64,000 nt of DNA from Posidonia oceanica (GCA_037176725.1 JAZBRS010000076.1:122779001-122843000); one strand, 5' to 3'. Counted from the first letter of the stretch, positions 26,291 to 37,934 are shown. Made by a program: numbers and translations. The notes: a model not told the origin generated them from the letters alone.

Positions 26291-29200
26291 TGTAGCGATC
26301 CCGATCGGAATCAGGCTCGCTATTAGCGGCGATTGGATCTGAGGAAGAGGCTCGACTCGAAAACACTTAAATCGAGGAGAAAAGAGAGAAAGATAAGACA
26401 AATCGGAGTCGCCACCATGTCCATTAACGGGAGACAAGGAAAATCGGGGGAAATACGTGAATTAACACGCAAAACCAAGCAAGAAATGCAAAGCAAAGCA
26501 ATGCAAAGGAAACAAATGCAAATACATGCAAATGAGATGACTCTAGCCTAGGATAAGGGCAGTATGGTCATTACGGGCCAAAAGACAGGGCAAGGACTCC
26601 TGTTACGTGTGGGGAAGGTGTTAGGCACCCCCGACACGCTCGAGAATCGGTCTTTCTAGGCTTACGCTCGCATACGCAGGGAAATGCAGGGTTGAATGCC
26701 TATGTGCCTATGAATGCCTAAATGAATGCTCAAGGTGTGCTCTAAGTGGAGAGATGCAGGGCAAGGAAGTAAACGTGCTGTCTAAGTGCTCAGCTACGCT
26801 GTCTGTGTTCCGAACCGGGCGAAACCTGGCTCGTGAGAACTCCAGGCAATAAGCATCATAGCCCTATATGCAAATGCAAGCGAAAAAGCAAAACAACGGC
26901 AAAACCATGCAATGCGATCGACATGCAAGAGAAAACAGCGTAAAACACACAAAACGAGGCGAAAAACAAGAAACGGTGCAAAAAGACAAGGTCGGCACGC
27001 AAAACGGGCGAGAAGACAGGGCGGCACGCAAATCGATGCAAAAGACGATGACGGGCAAGCAAAACTGTGCCAAAAAAAAGGGAGAGCACGCAAAACGACG
27101 CGAAAGACAAAGCAGGCATGCAAAACAGTGCCAAAACGAGAGCGGGCACGCAAAACGGTGCCAAAAGCTGCGAGAGAAAACCTCAGAAAAAGCCGAGCGA
27201 ATGCAAATGCAAGGAAAAGATTAGAAGCAATAAAAGGAGAAGCAGAACAACACATGTGTGAGAACAGGCGCTGTTCGGGGCCACACAGAGTAGGTGTGAA
27301 GACCTACAAAGGGGAGAGTGAGCAAACGGGGGGATTACCACCTCTTTTGCGACCATTTCCCACTAAACCGTTCCACGGTGTGTCTCGCACGCTGCCCAAA
27401 GCTCACGATGCGATCGGATCGTGGAAAAGGGAGAAGAAAGTCACATTAAGTGGTAAATCAAAGGAAAACTCAAGACAAAACACATAGGGAAACGCGAAAC
27501 GGAGATCTGAGTTGATAGACAAGAAGAGGAGGCCCTATTCTACATGCTCAAAGAGACATAAATCGAAAACGAGGAAAACTATGCAAATGGCATGCAAATG
27601 AATGCAATGCAGGGGTTCAGGAGGACATACCTGGAAATCCGGGAGCCAGATCTGAGATCTGCTTGGTCCATGCTGAAGAGCGCTTCGCTGCGGTCGCCTG
27701 GGCAGCTTACTTGAGAAGATCCAACGGTCGGATTGGAAGATATCACAGCTTCAAGGCAGGAGGGCCAGAACAGGGGAGAAGAACAGATCTAGGTGTTCAG
27801 GAGGTCCTATGGATGTGCAAAAGGTCCTCCCAAGTGAAGGGGAGCTAAAAGGTGCTTAGTGTGTGCAAAGGGATGCTAAAATACAAAGCTAAATGAATGC
27901 AGGATGCATGCAAGAGGCAAGAAAAGACAAGAGGGGAATTTTTAGAAAAACAAAGGTTCAAATGCCATTTTTGAAAAAGAGAAGGGGGCTAAATGCAAAT
28001 TTTCAAAAAGATGGGACCCACAGGAGAGAGTTTTGAAAACAGGAGAGGGCAGAGGGTTATTTTGCAAAAGATTGGGTTCAGAAAGCTATTTTAAAAAGAG
28101 GGTATGCATCAGAAGAAGTTTTGAAAGCAAATGGCAAGCAAAATGCAATTTTGAAAAATTCTGGGGTCTAACATGCAAATTTTCCAGAAAACAGGGTTCT
28201 GGGGAGTCTGGGAATGCAAGTGGAGGGTCTACATGCAATTTTGCAGACATGGGAGCTAAGATGCAATTTCAGGGGCAAAACAGTCATTTTACATGATTTT
28301 AAAGGGATGCAAGGACCTATGTGTCATTTTGAAATCATGCAAGGTCAAAAATGCAATTTTATATGCAAAATATGCTCTGAAATCAAGGCCTGGGGACTGA
28401 CATGCAATTTTTGAAAAATGCAGGGTTGAAAATGCAATGCAATAAGCCAAAATGCATGCAAAATGATTACTGTGCATTTAAAATGGACCTATATGCAAAA
28501 ATGAAAAATCAGGAGGTAAAATATGCAATGCAGTATGCAAAAATTAAAAATGAAACCTAAGTTACTACAGTGCACAGGACCTAGATGCAAAAACAACGAA
28601 ATGCAGGGACACAGAATGCAATTTTATATGGTAAAAATGATGCATTTAAATGAACTGATTTAATGCAGGACCTATATGCAAAAATGGAAACCAGAGGGGC
28701 TAAAACACAAAAAATTACAACTAAACAGCACAATAAAAGGACTGGGATGTAAATACAGAAAAGTAGGAATAATTAAAGCAATTTTGCATGGTTTTAAATT
28801 AAAAACTAAGCAGATTAAAAGGCATAAGGACCAGAATGCAAAAATGAAATAACTTAAGGCAGACATGCAATATTCACACAGAAACTTTATAATTGGAAAA
28901 ATAAAGGAACAGTGACTTGCCGGCAATGGTAGGTACTGTAGCAGTAAGCTACCGGACCTTAGCACCGCCGGCACAGGGGGCTTGTGGAGGCGCTGATCGG
29001 CGGGAGCTGGAGCTGACGTCCGTGCGGAGCTCTGGGGACCGTCGGGGCGACGTTCCGTTGGCTGGAACATCGGGAAGAGCGGAGGCCGGCGCCGGAGAAG
29101 AAGCTCTGTCCGGCGAGTCGCGATCGGAGCAGGAAGGCCGGAGACTTGCTTCTGGATGGCGGAAAAGCAGCAGAAGAAGGAGAGAGAGTGGAGGAGGTGA

Positions 29201-31783
29201 AGAAATACCTGTCTTCGTGTCTAGTGCGTCCTCCCGACCTCAGCAGTGTCGGAGCTGGCTGGCGACGCTCGTCTGGTTGCAGCGGCGATCTCCAGCGGCT
29301 CGCGGTGGCTGGGACTTCCTCAGGGTGACCTTCCAGAGCTCCCTGGGTGATCGGACGGAGTTTCTGCAGCTCAAGTGGAGAAATGAATTTTTTGGGTCCT
29401 CAGGTTGCTGCCGGAGGTGGGGGGCCTTGTCTACTGCTCGTCCGGTGGAAAGGAACCCTCCGGGAGGTTGCTGGGGGTCTGGAGAAGGGATTTGGATGGT
29501 TGGAAAGGGTTTCTGGAAGGTGTGGAGAGAGTTTGGGAGTTGGGTCCGATTTTGGTCTGAGGTTAGGATAGGTGTTTGTTGTGGAGTTTGGAAGCTGTGG
29601 TGGATGGTTGGGTTCGAGGTCGGGGGCTCTGGAAAGGTGGAGGTTCGGTGAGTCTCTGGGTGGATTTTGGGAGAAGGTTGTGGGCTGGAGTGGAGGGAAT
29701 TGCTGAGGGGAGTTGTGTTGGGTTTTGGTTGGTGTTCAGGGTGATTTGAAGGTGTTTCGTGCAGTGGAAAGGCAATGGGATGGTGGAGGGAGATAGCTGG
29801 GTTGCTGGGTGAGTTTGGGGGATCAATTGGAAGAGGAATTGGGACTTGGACGGGGTTTGGGTTACTGGAAAAAGAAGGAGAAGTCTTGCTGAAATCAGTG
29901 GAAGAAAAGTAGAGGATTTTCAGTGGGGTAATGCTCTGGAATTGGGGAGCTCTCTCCGGGACGCCAAGGTGGCTCTCAGACACTCCCTCTGGCCACACTC
30001 TTTTCTGGAAATTGGAGGAGACAGAGAAGAAGAAAGGAGCTGCTCAGGTGGAAGAAACGGAATGGATTCTGGCTTCTGGAATTGGGCTCTGAGGTCTGCT
30101 CTCTCTGGATTCTCTCTGATTTTTCTCCCGCTGATGATTGTTGCCAACTGATGGAAATGAAGGAAGGGCAGCTTATATCTGGTGGAGGCCGGCTGCTGGC
30201 GCGCTAGAAGATTTGAATACCACCGGCGGCACTGCAGCAGACGCGATGGATGTCGGCCGGCAATGAATGCCTTCGAAAAAGACGCTGAGATGGAGGTGAA
30301 GCGGCGAGCTCTGTGGATGGAGGGCTTCAAATTTTAAATGGCTGAGGGAAGACTGCAGCTGGCTGCGGGAGAAGAGACGGGAGAAAATGCAGAGAAGGTG
30401 GGGAAGAAGAAGGGGCACTGGGTCGGACCGTGGGCCGAAGGAAAAGGAAATAAAAGAAAAAAGAAAAACGGGCTGGATTGGGCCCAGTAAGGAAAGGAAA
30501 GAAAGAAAAAGAGAAGTAAGAAAGAAGAGAGGGTAGAATGGGAAAAATAAAATTAGTAAAAAGGAACTAAAAATAAATAAAAATACTAGAAAGGTTGTGA
30601 TGCGAACTAGGGTTTTAATTAAATTTTTTAATGACCATTTTGGGTTGATTAATGTGTTTTGGGCTTGATTAGGGTTTTAGGGTTTTGGTTTTGGTTTTGC
30701 TTTTAATTCGTTTTCACTTGATTAAATGTTTGTTAAACCTTTTTTAAATTGTTTTAAAAATTGTGTTTCCCTTGTTAGATACTTAGGACATTGATTAGGA
30801 TTTTTTAGGATTTATTTTCGTATTAATCAGGATTGGTTTTAGGCCTTTTAGTTTTAATCTTTCAGGATTTTCCTTTTTTAGGTCTTTTTGAGTTATATTT
30901 GATTTTTATTTGTTGATTTTTCTTGATGTTTTTAGTTAGGTTTCTCTTGTCTGATTAGGTGTTTTTAGGTCTTTTAAATGTGTTTTTCTTTTCCTTTTAA
31001 TTAAGTTTTTTAATTTGTTTTTTTCTTAGGTTTGTTAGGTTAAATCTTTTGCTTCTTTAATTACTTGTTTTAATGTTTGTTTTTTGATTCTTCTTTTTAG
31101 GGTTTGTTTTTTAATTCTTCTGATGGGGTTTTTACTCTTGGTGGGTTTTGATTTCATTTTATTTTTTTTTTCTTGATTTTTCAGTGTTTTCTTTTGATTT
31201 GTTTTGCATTTTTTAGCTTACATGCTTGGTTTTCTTTTTAGCTTGATTTAGTTAAGTTTAGGTTTTTAATTGCTTGTTTAATGTTTTTTCATTGTTTTTC
31301 TTAGGGTTCTGATTTGTTTCTTTTATGTTTTGGGGTTTTACAGATTTTTAGGGGTTTTTATGGATTTTTGCAAAAGAGAGAAGAGGAAAAGAGAAGGAGG
31401 AAAGAAATGGAAAAATGAGGGAGATAAATGGAAAAGAGATAGGTTGGAGGAAAATGATTTCTAAAATTCAGAAAAAATGCTAGAAATAAAGTAAAAATAG
31501 GAATAGGGTAGAGGAAGGACAGAAGCACATAGGGGGCCCACAGCCAGACCAGAGAAAGGGTAAGAAGGGGATGAAAAGAGAGATGATAATCAGGAGAGAG
31601 AGAGGAGAGAGAAAATGATAATCCCGGAGAGAGAAAAGGATAATTTGAGTGAATGGAGGTCTTAAAGGTCTTGGAATGGGATGAAAATTGGTGAGTGGGC
31701 AGTCTAGGGTTTGAGGTGCTGGTTCTGAAGTTTTGGTTTAATTCTAAGATGGTTTTGTAGGGGTTTTAAGGTGTAGAAAAAGG
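26291..31783 (-). repeat. 3' LTR of the two-LTR element, truncated at its 5' (U3) end
   Basis: Aligns to the 5' LTR (40381-45852) from the terminal CTACA up to GGTGTAGAAAAAGG at about 31771-31783, then the match stops. The roughly 274 bp that begin the intact LTR (45853-46126, including TGTTGACACC) are absent. U3 of both LTRs is copied from the 3' LTR of the RNA template, so an intact U3 in the 5' LTR means this loss happened after integration. Landmarks on the - strand are a TATA-like box at 30172-30177, possible splice donors at 29218-29217 and 27630-27629, a 30-bp minisatellite at 26940-27165, and a PBS-like string at 26404-26414. Confidence 0.9.
30172..30177 (-). promoter_or_regulatory. 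TATA-like box, 3' LTR
   Basis: The - strand reads GATATAAGCTGCCCTTCC, homologous in position to GATAAAAGCC in the solo LTRs and GTATAAGCTGCCC in the 5' LTR. Confidence 0.5.
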
Positions 31784-32981
31784 AATGATAGAAGAGGATG
31801 CATGTATGCATGATGCAGGTGATACGCTTATGAAGATGAGTAGTATGCTTGGATGAATGAGTATGCTTGGATGAATGAGTATGCTTGGATGGATTAGTAT
31901 GCTTGGATAGATGAGTATGCTTAGATGAATGAGTATGCTTGGATAGATGAGTATGCTTGGATAGATGAGTATGCTTGGATGCCCTCAGCATACGGAGTGC
32001 TTTGGTGCCTGCTGCGAAGGAAGGGAGTGGTCCCTGACTCACTGGGCCCTACCTAGACTCTTGGCTTGCTGGTGGCGCTCCGGAACAGGTGTTGGCATTG
32101 TACAGGTGGTGGTGTGGTGAGGGCAAGCTATTGGCCAAACTCTCAGGAGCTACACCTATTCTTTCAGCTCTCTTTTTTTGATTGATTTCTCCCTCATAGG
32201 CATGCAGTCTTTCTCTGCCCCTAGCTAGGAGAAGGGTGAGTGTTCGCTCTTGAAGGGATGTGGTAGATTCTTTTAAGCTCGACATGCTGGGGATCTCTAG
32301 TGAAGCATGAGGGATAATGGTGCCTGTGTTTTTCGGGCTGTATTTTCCTTTTTCTTCTTCTCTTTTTTGTTGTTTTTTTTTTTTTTTGGGTTTTTGCTCT
32401 ATCTCTTTTCTCTTTTTTTTTGGCTTGTTGTTTTGCTTTTCTCTTTTTTTTTTCAGGCTTTTGCTATCCCCATTTTGGTGGCAAAAGAAGGGTGTTTGAA
32501 GTGTAATGGATTTAGGCTTTGGGTCTGCTGTGTGATGGGTAGAAGGAGCAGGGTTAGACTGCACACCCCTATCTCTAGGGCCGGCTTCTGTCTTCGTCTT
32601 CTGTTCCTTGGATGTGCCCAAACCTAGGTGTCTACTCTCGCTTTTTCTAGACTCACATCCTAACATTTTTTCCTCCCTCAGAGGTGTATGTCCTTGCGAG
32701 ATTAGGCGGTTCGCCTGTCCTCGTTGGTGGTGGCTCCCTCACTAGCTAAGACATCTGAGTAGTGCCAGGTGAGGTAGGGTGACTCTTTCCAGAGCAGGCA
32801 AGCACTTCCGGTTTTCATCACCGGGCCTGAGATACAATGCTTGAGAGGATGACGATGATGATTTTGGAGAGAGAGAATGCAAGAGTTGAAAGGATGACGA
32901 TGATGATTTGAAAAGATGTGGCAAGAGGCGAGAATGCAAGTGCAAGTGGGAGAAGGGCATCTGCAACGGAGCCGCTTTCGG
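31784..32981 (-). other. 3' non-coding region between integrase and 3' LTR
   Basis: About 1.2 kb follows the integrase stop. It holds an 18-bp minisatellite (31842-31980), a long T-rich stretch on the + strand near 32340-32455 (purine-rich on the element strand), and two imperfect copies of GGATGACGATGATGAT near 32845-32910. Open frames here, such as a Lys-rich one at 32049-32666 (-) and a Ser-Lys-His-Thr-His repeat frame at 31704-32042 (-), follow from low-complexity DNA and match nothing I recognise. The expected polypurine tract next to the 3' LTR is missing together with the start of that LTR. Confidence 0.6.
31842..31980. repeat. 18-bp minisatellite
   Basis: About 7.7 imperfect copies of GAGTATGCTTGGATGAAT, with variants such as GATAGAT or GGATTA at the unit end. 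It sits 60 bp from the truncated edge of the 3' LTR. On the - strand it reads as a six-residue Ser-Lys-His-Thr-His-Leu/Ser repeat. Confidence 0.9.
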
Positions 32982-33881
32982 CTACTGATAGTACTTCTTT
33001 AGATAGCAGAGGTTGACGGGCTCAGACTGCTCGACCCGGTCCATATCCTCAAGAGTTGCAGCACCTCCCGAAAAGATCTGCTTGACCACAAAGGGGCCAC
33101 GCCAGTTGGGTCGGAATTTCCCTCGACCGTCAGGCAAATGAATGGCGCGCAAGACAAGGTCCCCTGGCAGAAAGTTTCTGGGCTGGACCTTCTTCAGGAA
33201 TGCTCTGGCCATCCGCTTCTGATAGCAGTGAGCCTTGTGCATAGCTTGCAGTCTGCGCTCATCAATTAAGTTCAGTTGGATGCAGCGGTCTTCGACCCAT
33301 TCTGCCTCTTCCAACTCAGCTTCTCGTAGGATCCGCAGAGAGGGGATCTCTACTTCAACAGGTAACACCGCTTCCATTCCGTACACCAGAGAGTACGGGG
33401 TGGCTCCTGTAGAGGTCCGGATTGATGTCCTGTACGCCCAGAGTGCGTACGGGAGCTTGTCGTGCCAATCCTTGTGGGTTTCTGCCATTTTCTTCAGGAT
33501 TTTGACGATGTTCTTGTTTGCAGACTCCACAGCTCCGTTCATCTGTGGCCGATAGGGTGAGGATCGATGATGCTTGATCTTGAGACTTTGCAGGAATTCG
33601 TCGATCCTTTTGGCAATGAAGTTTGTGCCATTATCAGAGATGACTGAGTGCGGGACCCCATATCGGGCAACGATATTGTTTCTGATAAATTTTTCTGTTG
33701 CCACAGCAGTGACTGTTCTGTAAGAGGCTGCTTCCACCCACTTGGTAAAGTAATCGATCGCTACCAGAATGTAACGATGACCGTTTGAAGCAGCAGGGTG
33801 GATGGCGCCAATGACATCGATCCCCCAGGTGGAGAAAGGCCACGGCGAGGACATGTTGTGCAACCGATGTGGAGGGGCCTT
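32982..33881 (-). pseudogene. Retrotransposon integrase, catalytic core and C-terminal region
   Basis: Inserts element cDNA into chromosomal DNA in the family. The open frame runs from 34103 to 32982, but homology begins only at about residue 75 (near 33881) with APPHRLHNMSSPWPF. The catalytic triad is complete: D96 in WGIDVIG, D157 in ISDNGT and E193 in GAVESANKN, with exactly 35 residues between the second and third (DD35E). The conserved block YRTSIRTSTGATPYSLVYG and a C-terminal GPF-type module with NWRGPFVV near the end are present. The HHCC zinc-binding N-terminus normally found before the core is absent; the 74 residues upstream are Ser-rich and unrelated. It lies in a different frame from the segment upstream, so as it stands it cannot be made as part of a normal polyprotein. 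The stop is followed by the 3' region. Confidence 0.93.
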
Positions 33882-35316
33882 GCTGATTCTGCTGCTGAAA
33901 TTGCTGACTGTTCTGCTGCTGAGGCTGCTAACAGCTCCGTTACTGATTCTGCTTTCTGCTCTGTTACAGCTGCTGCTTGCGCTGCTGATGCTTCCTCCTC
34001 TGGGTCTTCCTGTGTGCTTGGGGAGGGTATGCCGGACCGACGGCTGATTTGGGCATTGCCGCTTGCTAAGCTGCTCCGGTGAGGCATGCGTTGCACAAAC
34101 CACCTAGACCCGCCTTCTGGTCGGAGAGTGATGAGCTCATCTGGTCTAGGGGAGTCCGGCGCTGCTGAGTCTTCTTCCAGGACCATGATAGAGGCATGGT
34201 CTTCTTGCAGAGGAGGGTCCGTAACCACGGCTTTCCCTTTCCTTTCTACGGCTTGATGCTCTGCCAGGTCTTCTGCTATCGACTTGATTTGTTCTTGATA
34301 GAGTAGCTCTAAGTCAGACATCCAAGAATCGACCTGGGCTTCTATCGCCGCTCCTTCTTCCTCGTCTGAGGGGGAGTCAACGTAGTAGGCGCCGGGGGCC
34401 TGTGGCACTGGCCCGGCTGCAAGACGGATTGCTGCCCTTGGAATCTGCAAGATTTGGTTCACGGGCGCGTCCGATGGCGGCAACTCTGATGTAGAAGGCC
34501 TAAATAGACAAGTCAGCGGTGCCATAGATGGATATGCTGCCAGGGTCACTGTTGGAGAGTAAGCAGGGGTGCTCTTCAGAGGGCTCAAGGGCCCGGAGAG
34601 TGTAGTGCTCAGTTGGCCTTTTGTATCGGGCCGTAACTGAGAGAGTGCAGCCTCTGACGCCATGGGGTCTTGCCATGAGAGCTGCTGCTGGTTGTCAGGA
34701 GGATGCGAAGCGGACTGCGCCTGCTGCATTCCTGGAGATGTGGATGCTGAAGCGGGCTGAGCCGCGCTGCTGACTGTATTGATTAACTGCCCCTCCAGAG
34801 ATAGGGACAGTGGCACTGATGTAACTGTGACCGCTGGTAGCATGCTTGATTCTGCCAGAAGGAGTGTCTCTGACTCCTACACTGCTGCTGTCTGTACTTG
34901 GGAAGCTGATGTGGCTGCAAAAGAGTGGGAACTTGCCAGTTCTGCCACAGGGCCTGCTGAGCTGCCTGCTGTTTCTGCCAGAGGAAGAGCTGAATAGATT
35001 GACTGTGTGGCCTCTGCTCTGATCACTATTTCTGCTGTGCCGGTTGGGACTGCCTCTGTTGTGCCAGACTGCTCCTCATCCGTGTAGTAGTCCTCAACAC
35101 ACACCCAATCCTCTGTCGGTACCGTGTCTTGATCGTCGGTCGATCCCAGGGTTCCTGCACTGGTAAAGTTAGTGAGGTCTCTGGGAATGGCTGATTCTGG
35201 ATTGTTGAGCTGAAAGCAGTGATCTTCGTTGAGCTTGGGTTCGTAACCGAGGCCTTCAGATTTCCTTCGCTCCACTGCTACGATCGGCTCTGCGATCCCC
35301 TGGCCGTGATGCCCGA
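33761..35316 (-). pseudogene. Post-protease segment (G-patch-like start, then Ala/Ser/Glu-rich) replacing RT-RNase H
   Basis: One reading frame from about 35316 to 33761, broken by a single TAG at 34877-34879. The first part, in the frame after the shift, reads GHHGQGIAEPIVAVERRKSE then GLGYEP; such a glycine-rich linker follows protease in Tat/Ogre-type polyproteins. Beyond that come an acidic stretch (EDWVCVEDYYTDEEQ), long Ala/Ser/Thr/Gln-rich runs, a Glu-rich possible coiled coil (SWMSDLELLYQEQIKSIAED, near 34320) and alanine runs at 33880-34000. Reverse transcriptase motifs (such as YxDD), RNase H and the integrase zinc finger are not seen. Either a large deletion joined linker DNA to integrase, or this is a family-wide non-autonomous design carrying a filler domain. 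The upper boundary is the frameshift zone. Confidence 0.7.
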
Positions 35317-37934
35317 GCGGCGTACCCGTTTATGTAACCCCACCTATGACATACATTCTCGACCATTCGAAAGGGGTTGCTGTGAACGGTCAAGGAGTTG
35401 ACACGTTCAAGATCAGGAATGAAGTTAACCGGCTCACACCGATTAACGCGATACAGGGCTTCAGAAGTCTCGGGGTCAAACGGGATAGATTGCGAAGACA
35501 CGGGGGAGACTGCTTCGATCTGCTCCTTCTCAAAGTTCTCTGCCATGACGACAATGACATCGTCGCCGCGACGGTACTTTATCATTCGATGGAGGGTCGA
35601 AGGAAGAACCTGATGCTTGTGGAGCCAAGGGCGCCCAAGCAGAAGATTGAAGTTCGGCTTCAAGTCGACGACATAGAATTCTACGTCGAAGACAACCGGG
35701 CCAATAGCGAGAGGAATAATCAGGATCCCTAGAGCGTCATGGTGAGTGTTGTCAAAGGCTGTCATTCCCTTCACGGCTGGCGTGATGTCCTCGGCTTTGA
35801 ATCCGAGCTTGGTTGCAGTACGCAAGGGGCAGACGTTAAGGCCTGACCCATTATCAACCAGTGTTAGGGGAATGCGAAAGTTTTTGAACTGCACCGTGAC
35901 GAATAGGGGCTGGTTGTGATTAATCCCTGCCGGAGGCAGCTCATCACTCGTAAAAGAGATGACCTGGGGCTCCGCAATCAACCCAACCATGCTCTCCAAG
36001 GCTGAAGGCTCAATGGACTGGGACACGCGGGCAGCCTGGAACACGCGAAGAAAAGCCTCGCGGTGTTCGGCAGAGGTGTGGATCAAGTCCCAGATAGAAA
36101 TGTCGGCTTTGACCTTCTTAAGCTGGGAGGTCAAGTCTGCCTTAGGTTGGCTCTTTTTGGCAAGGGGAGGGGTAGTTCTGGCAGGCTCTAAGGGGGTAGT
36201 GGCAGGAAGCTGGGTTACTACAGGTTGGGCAGGGATCTGGCTAGCTATAGGCTGGCTCGAGGTTAGATCTGCTATGGGTTGGCTAGAGGCTGGGGGCATA
36301 ACAGGTCTAGGGGGAGTTGGCCTAATTGCCGGTGTTGGGGGCCTGTAGACCCTCCCCGATCGCGTTACTTCCGCGCACATCTCTGTGGCGTAGCTGTAAG
36401 GGACGCGATGGGTGTCCAGGGTCAAATCAATGACGACTGGAGCACGTGTTGCGAGCACAGGAGAGGTTACAGGGGGACCTACGGGGTACTGAGGTCTCTC
36501 TAGAGGGTATGGTTGTTGGGGTGGGAAGGCTGGGGCAGGTTGAGATCTACCTAGAAGGTGTAGCTGAGGTCGCCCTAAGAGGTGGATGGGGGAACTAGGC
36601 TGGGCCCTAGCTAGAAGGTGCACCGGGGATTGAGCCTGGGGAAGCACAGTGGGAGGCGCGAGAGGGCGCTCCGGCCTAGCACGCGGTCGGATCATGTGAA
36701 TTCCCGACTCGGAGCCGGCAACTGCCGCGAGATAGAGACTGACTGGGAAAGGCTCAGCGATGTCAGAGATGAGATCAGAAGGGTCTACCACAGAGGTAGC
36801 AGGCCCAGAAGGAAAGACAGAATCGATGCCTGAGGTTCCCGCCCCTCCCGGATAAGAGTGCTCCGGTAAGGGTTCGCGGGTGATGCCAGAATGAGGGGGA
36901 ACAGCTGAGTGTGCAGATGCATGAGCGTGTGCTTGAGTGGATGCCTCGTGCGTGTCGATCACAATCGTTCCTGATTCGATCAAGTCCTGAATAGCGTTCT
37001 GCAGGGAGAAGCAATTGTCCGTCGAATGCCCGGCGCTTCGATGGAAATTGCAGAAGAGGTCCAGCCTAAACCAATGCGGTAGAGGACTTGGTGGCGGATG
37101 AACCTCCGGGAACTTCAGGAGCGATGCAACCTTTGGCAAGATGACCGTGAGCGGTTCCACCAGTGGGGCGAATCTCCGCTTCTCAATGGGTGGCCTTCTT
37201 TGCCTCTGGTATGAGCCTTGCTGAACCGGTGCGGCAGGATAGACCGGTCCAGCGGTGGTAGTGATGTGTGGTGTGGGTGGATTCCTAGGTGCAGGAGCAT
37301 ACACCATCTGAGCTGGGGCAGGCCGGGATGGCAAGCGAACAGGCACAGCAGGGGAGTCGACGAATGCAACAGCGGGTTTCGGCGAATCCTTCCTCTTCGG
37401 GCGATTGTTGCTGCTGCTGCTGTTGTTGTTGGAGGCGCTGCTGTTGGCACTGTTACTGCTGATCACTGCCTGCTTAGCGAACGCAGAGAGAGCCGGGAAG
37501 TTGCCACTCCGCAAAGAACTCTCCACGCGCGCTCCAGCTCTGATGAGTGCCGCAAAAGTAGTGACTGGTTGGATGCTAAGCAGAGCTCTGAGAGACGGCT
37601 GCGCCCCTTTGATAACGATCTCGATAGACTCCTCGTCAGAGGGTCTATCTCGAACCTGAGAGGCAAGGGCGCGCCAGCGGCCGACGTACTCCCCGAACGG
37701 CTCGCTAGAATTCTGCTTGATTGCGATCAAGTCCGCCCTCTTTGGGACCAGATCGAGGTTGAAGGAGTATTGTTCCAGGAACGCCTGACTGAGGTCGTTT
37801 CGAGTCTTGATGGCTGACATATCAAGCGATGTGAACCACTTGAGTGCCGGCTCGGTCAAACTCTTCTGGAACAAGCAGATCAGCAACCTCTCGTCAGCCT
37901 GAAGCTGAGCGAGTTCACCGCAATACGCCTTCAA
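35256..37934 (-). CDS. Gag (main part) and aspartic protease of the retrotransposon
   Basis: An open frame of 892 codons; its real upstream limit is the TGA at 38028-38030, and codons between there and 37934 are also gag-like (LPPKFKIPDFEKY). Residues 1-140 are the plant retrotransposon gag domain (ALKWFTSLD, FGEYVGRWRALASQV). Residues 141-285 are Ser/Asn/Pro-rich. Residues 295-308 form a zinc-knuckle-like CNFHRSAGHSTDNC. Residues 310-600 are a long Pro-rich spacer with HLLGRPQ- and QPIA-type repeats. Residues 676-800 are the retropepsin-like protease, with active site LVDNGSGLNV (D694) and the late motif NLLLGRPWLH. Gag packages RNA in the particle; protease matures the polyprotein. The last ~20 residues are out of frame after a shift near 35310, so the annotated C-terminus is not native. 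Confidence 0.9.
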   Translation of the reverse strand: MKAYCGELAQLQADERLLICLFQKSLTEPALKWFTSLDMSAIKTRNDLSQAFLEQYSFNLDLVPKRADLIAIKQNSSEPFGEYVGRWRALASQVRDRPSDEESIEIVIKGAQPSLRALLSIQPVTTFAALIRAGARVESSLRSGNFPALSAFAKQAVISSNSANSSASNNNSSSSNNRPKRKDSPKPAVAFVDSPAVPVRLPSRPAPAQMVYAPAPRNPPTPHITTTAGPVYPAAPVQQGSYQRQRRPPIEKRRFAPLVEPLTVILPKVASLLKFPEVHPPPSPLPHWFRLDLFCNFHRSAGHSTDNCFSLQNAIQDLIESGTIVIDTHEASTQAHAHASAHSAVPPHSGITREPLPEHSYPGGAGTSGIDSVFPSGPATSVVDPSDLISDIAEPFPVSLYLAAVAGSESGIHMIRPRARPERPLAPPTVLPQAQSPVHLLARAQPSSPIHLLGRPQLHLLGRSQPAPAFPPQQPYPLERPQYPVGPPVTSPVLATRAPVVIDLTLDTHRVPYSYATEMCAEVTRSGRVYRPPTPAIRPTPPRPVMPPASSQPIADLTSSQPIASQIPAQPVVTQLPATTPLEPARTTPPLAKKSQPKADLTSQLKKVKADISIWDLIHTSAEHREAFLRVFQAARVSQSIEPSALESMVGLIAEPQVISFTSDELPPAGINHNQPLFVTVQFKNFRIPLTLVDNGSGLNVCPLRTATKLGFKAEDITPAVKGMTAFDNTHHDALGILIIPLAIGPVVFDVEFYVVDLKPNFNLLLGRPWLHKHQVLPSTLHRMIKYRRGDDVIVVMAENFEKEQIEAVSPVSSQSIPFDPETSEALYRVNRCEPVNFIPDLERVNSLTVHSNPFRMVENVCHRWGYINGYAARASRPGDRRADRSSGAKEI
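35300..35320 (-). other. Frameshift between protease and downstream linker
   Basis: The protease frame reads GYINGYAARA, then loses family similarity and stops at 35256. The -strand frame one base over continues as GHHGQGIAEP and runs on to GLGYEP. The two frames meet around 35310. A one-base insertion or deletion is the simplest explanation. I see no obvious slippery heptamer, so a programmed shift is less likely. Confidence 0.75.

Noticed and set aside
27663..27848. 61-codon open frame (MVHAEERFAA start) repeated in the LTRs, also near 15545, 41738
   Set aside because: Antisense to the element and conserved only because the LTR is. No domain or independent evidence; the sense strand there looks like a leader exon instead.
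32049..32666. Lys-rich open frame between integrase and the 3' LTR
   Set aside because: Low-complexity translation of a purine-rich strand with no family match; it fits a 3' untranslated region.
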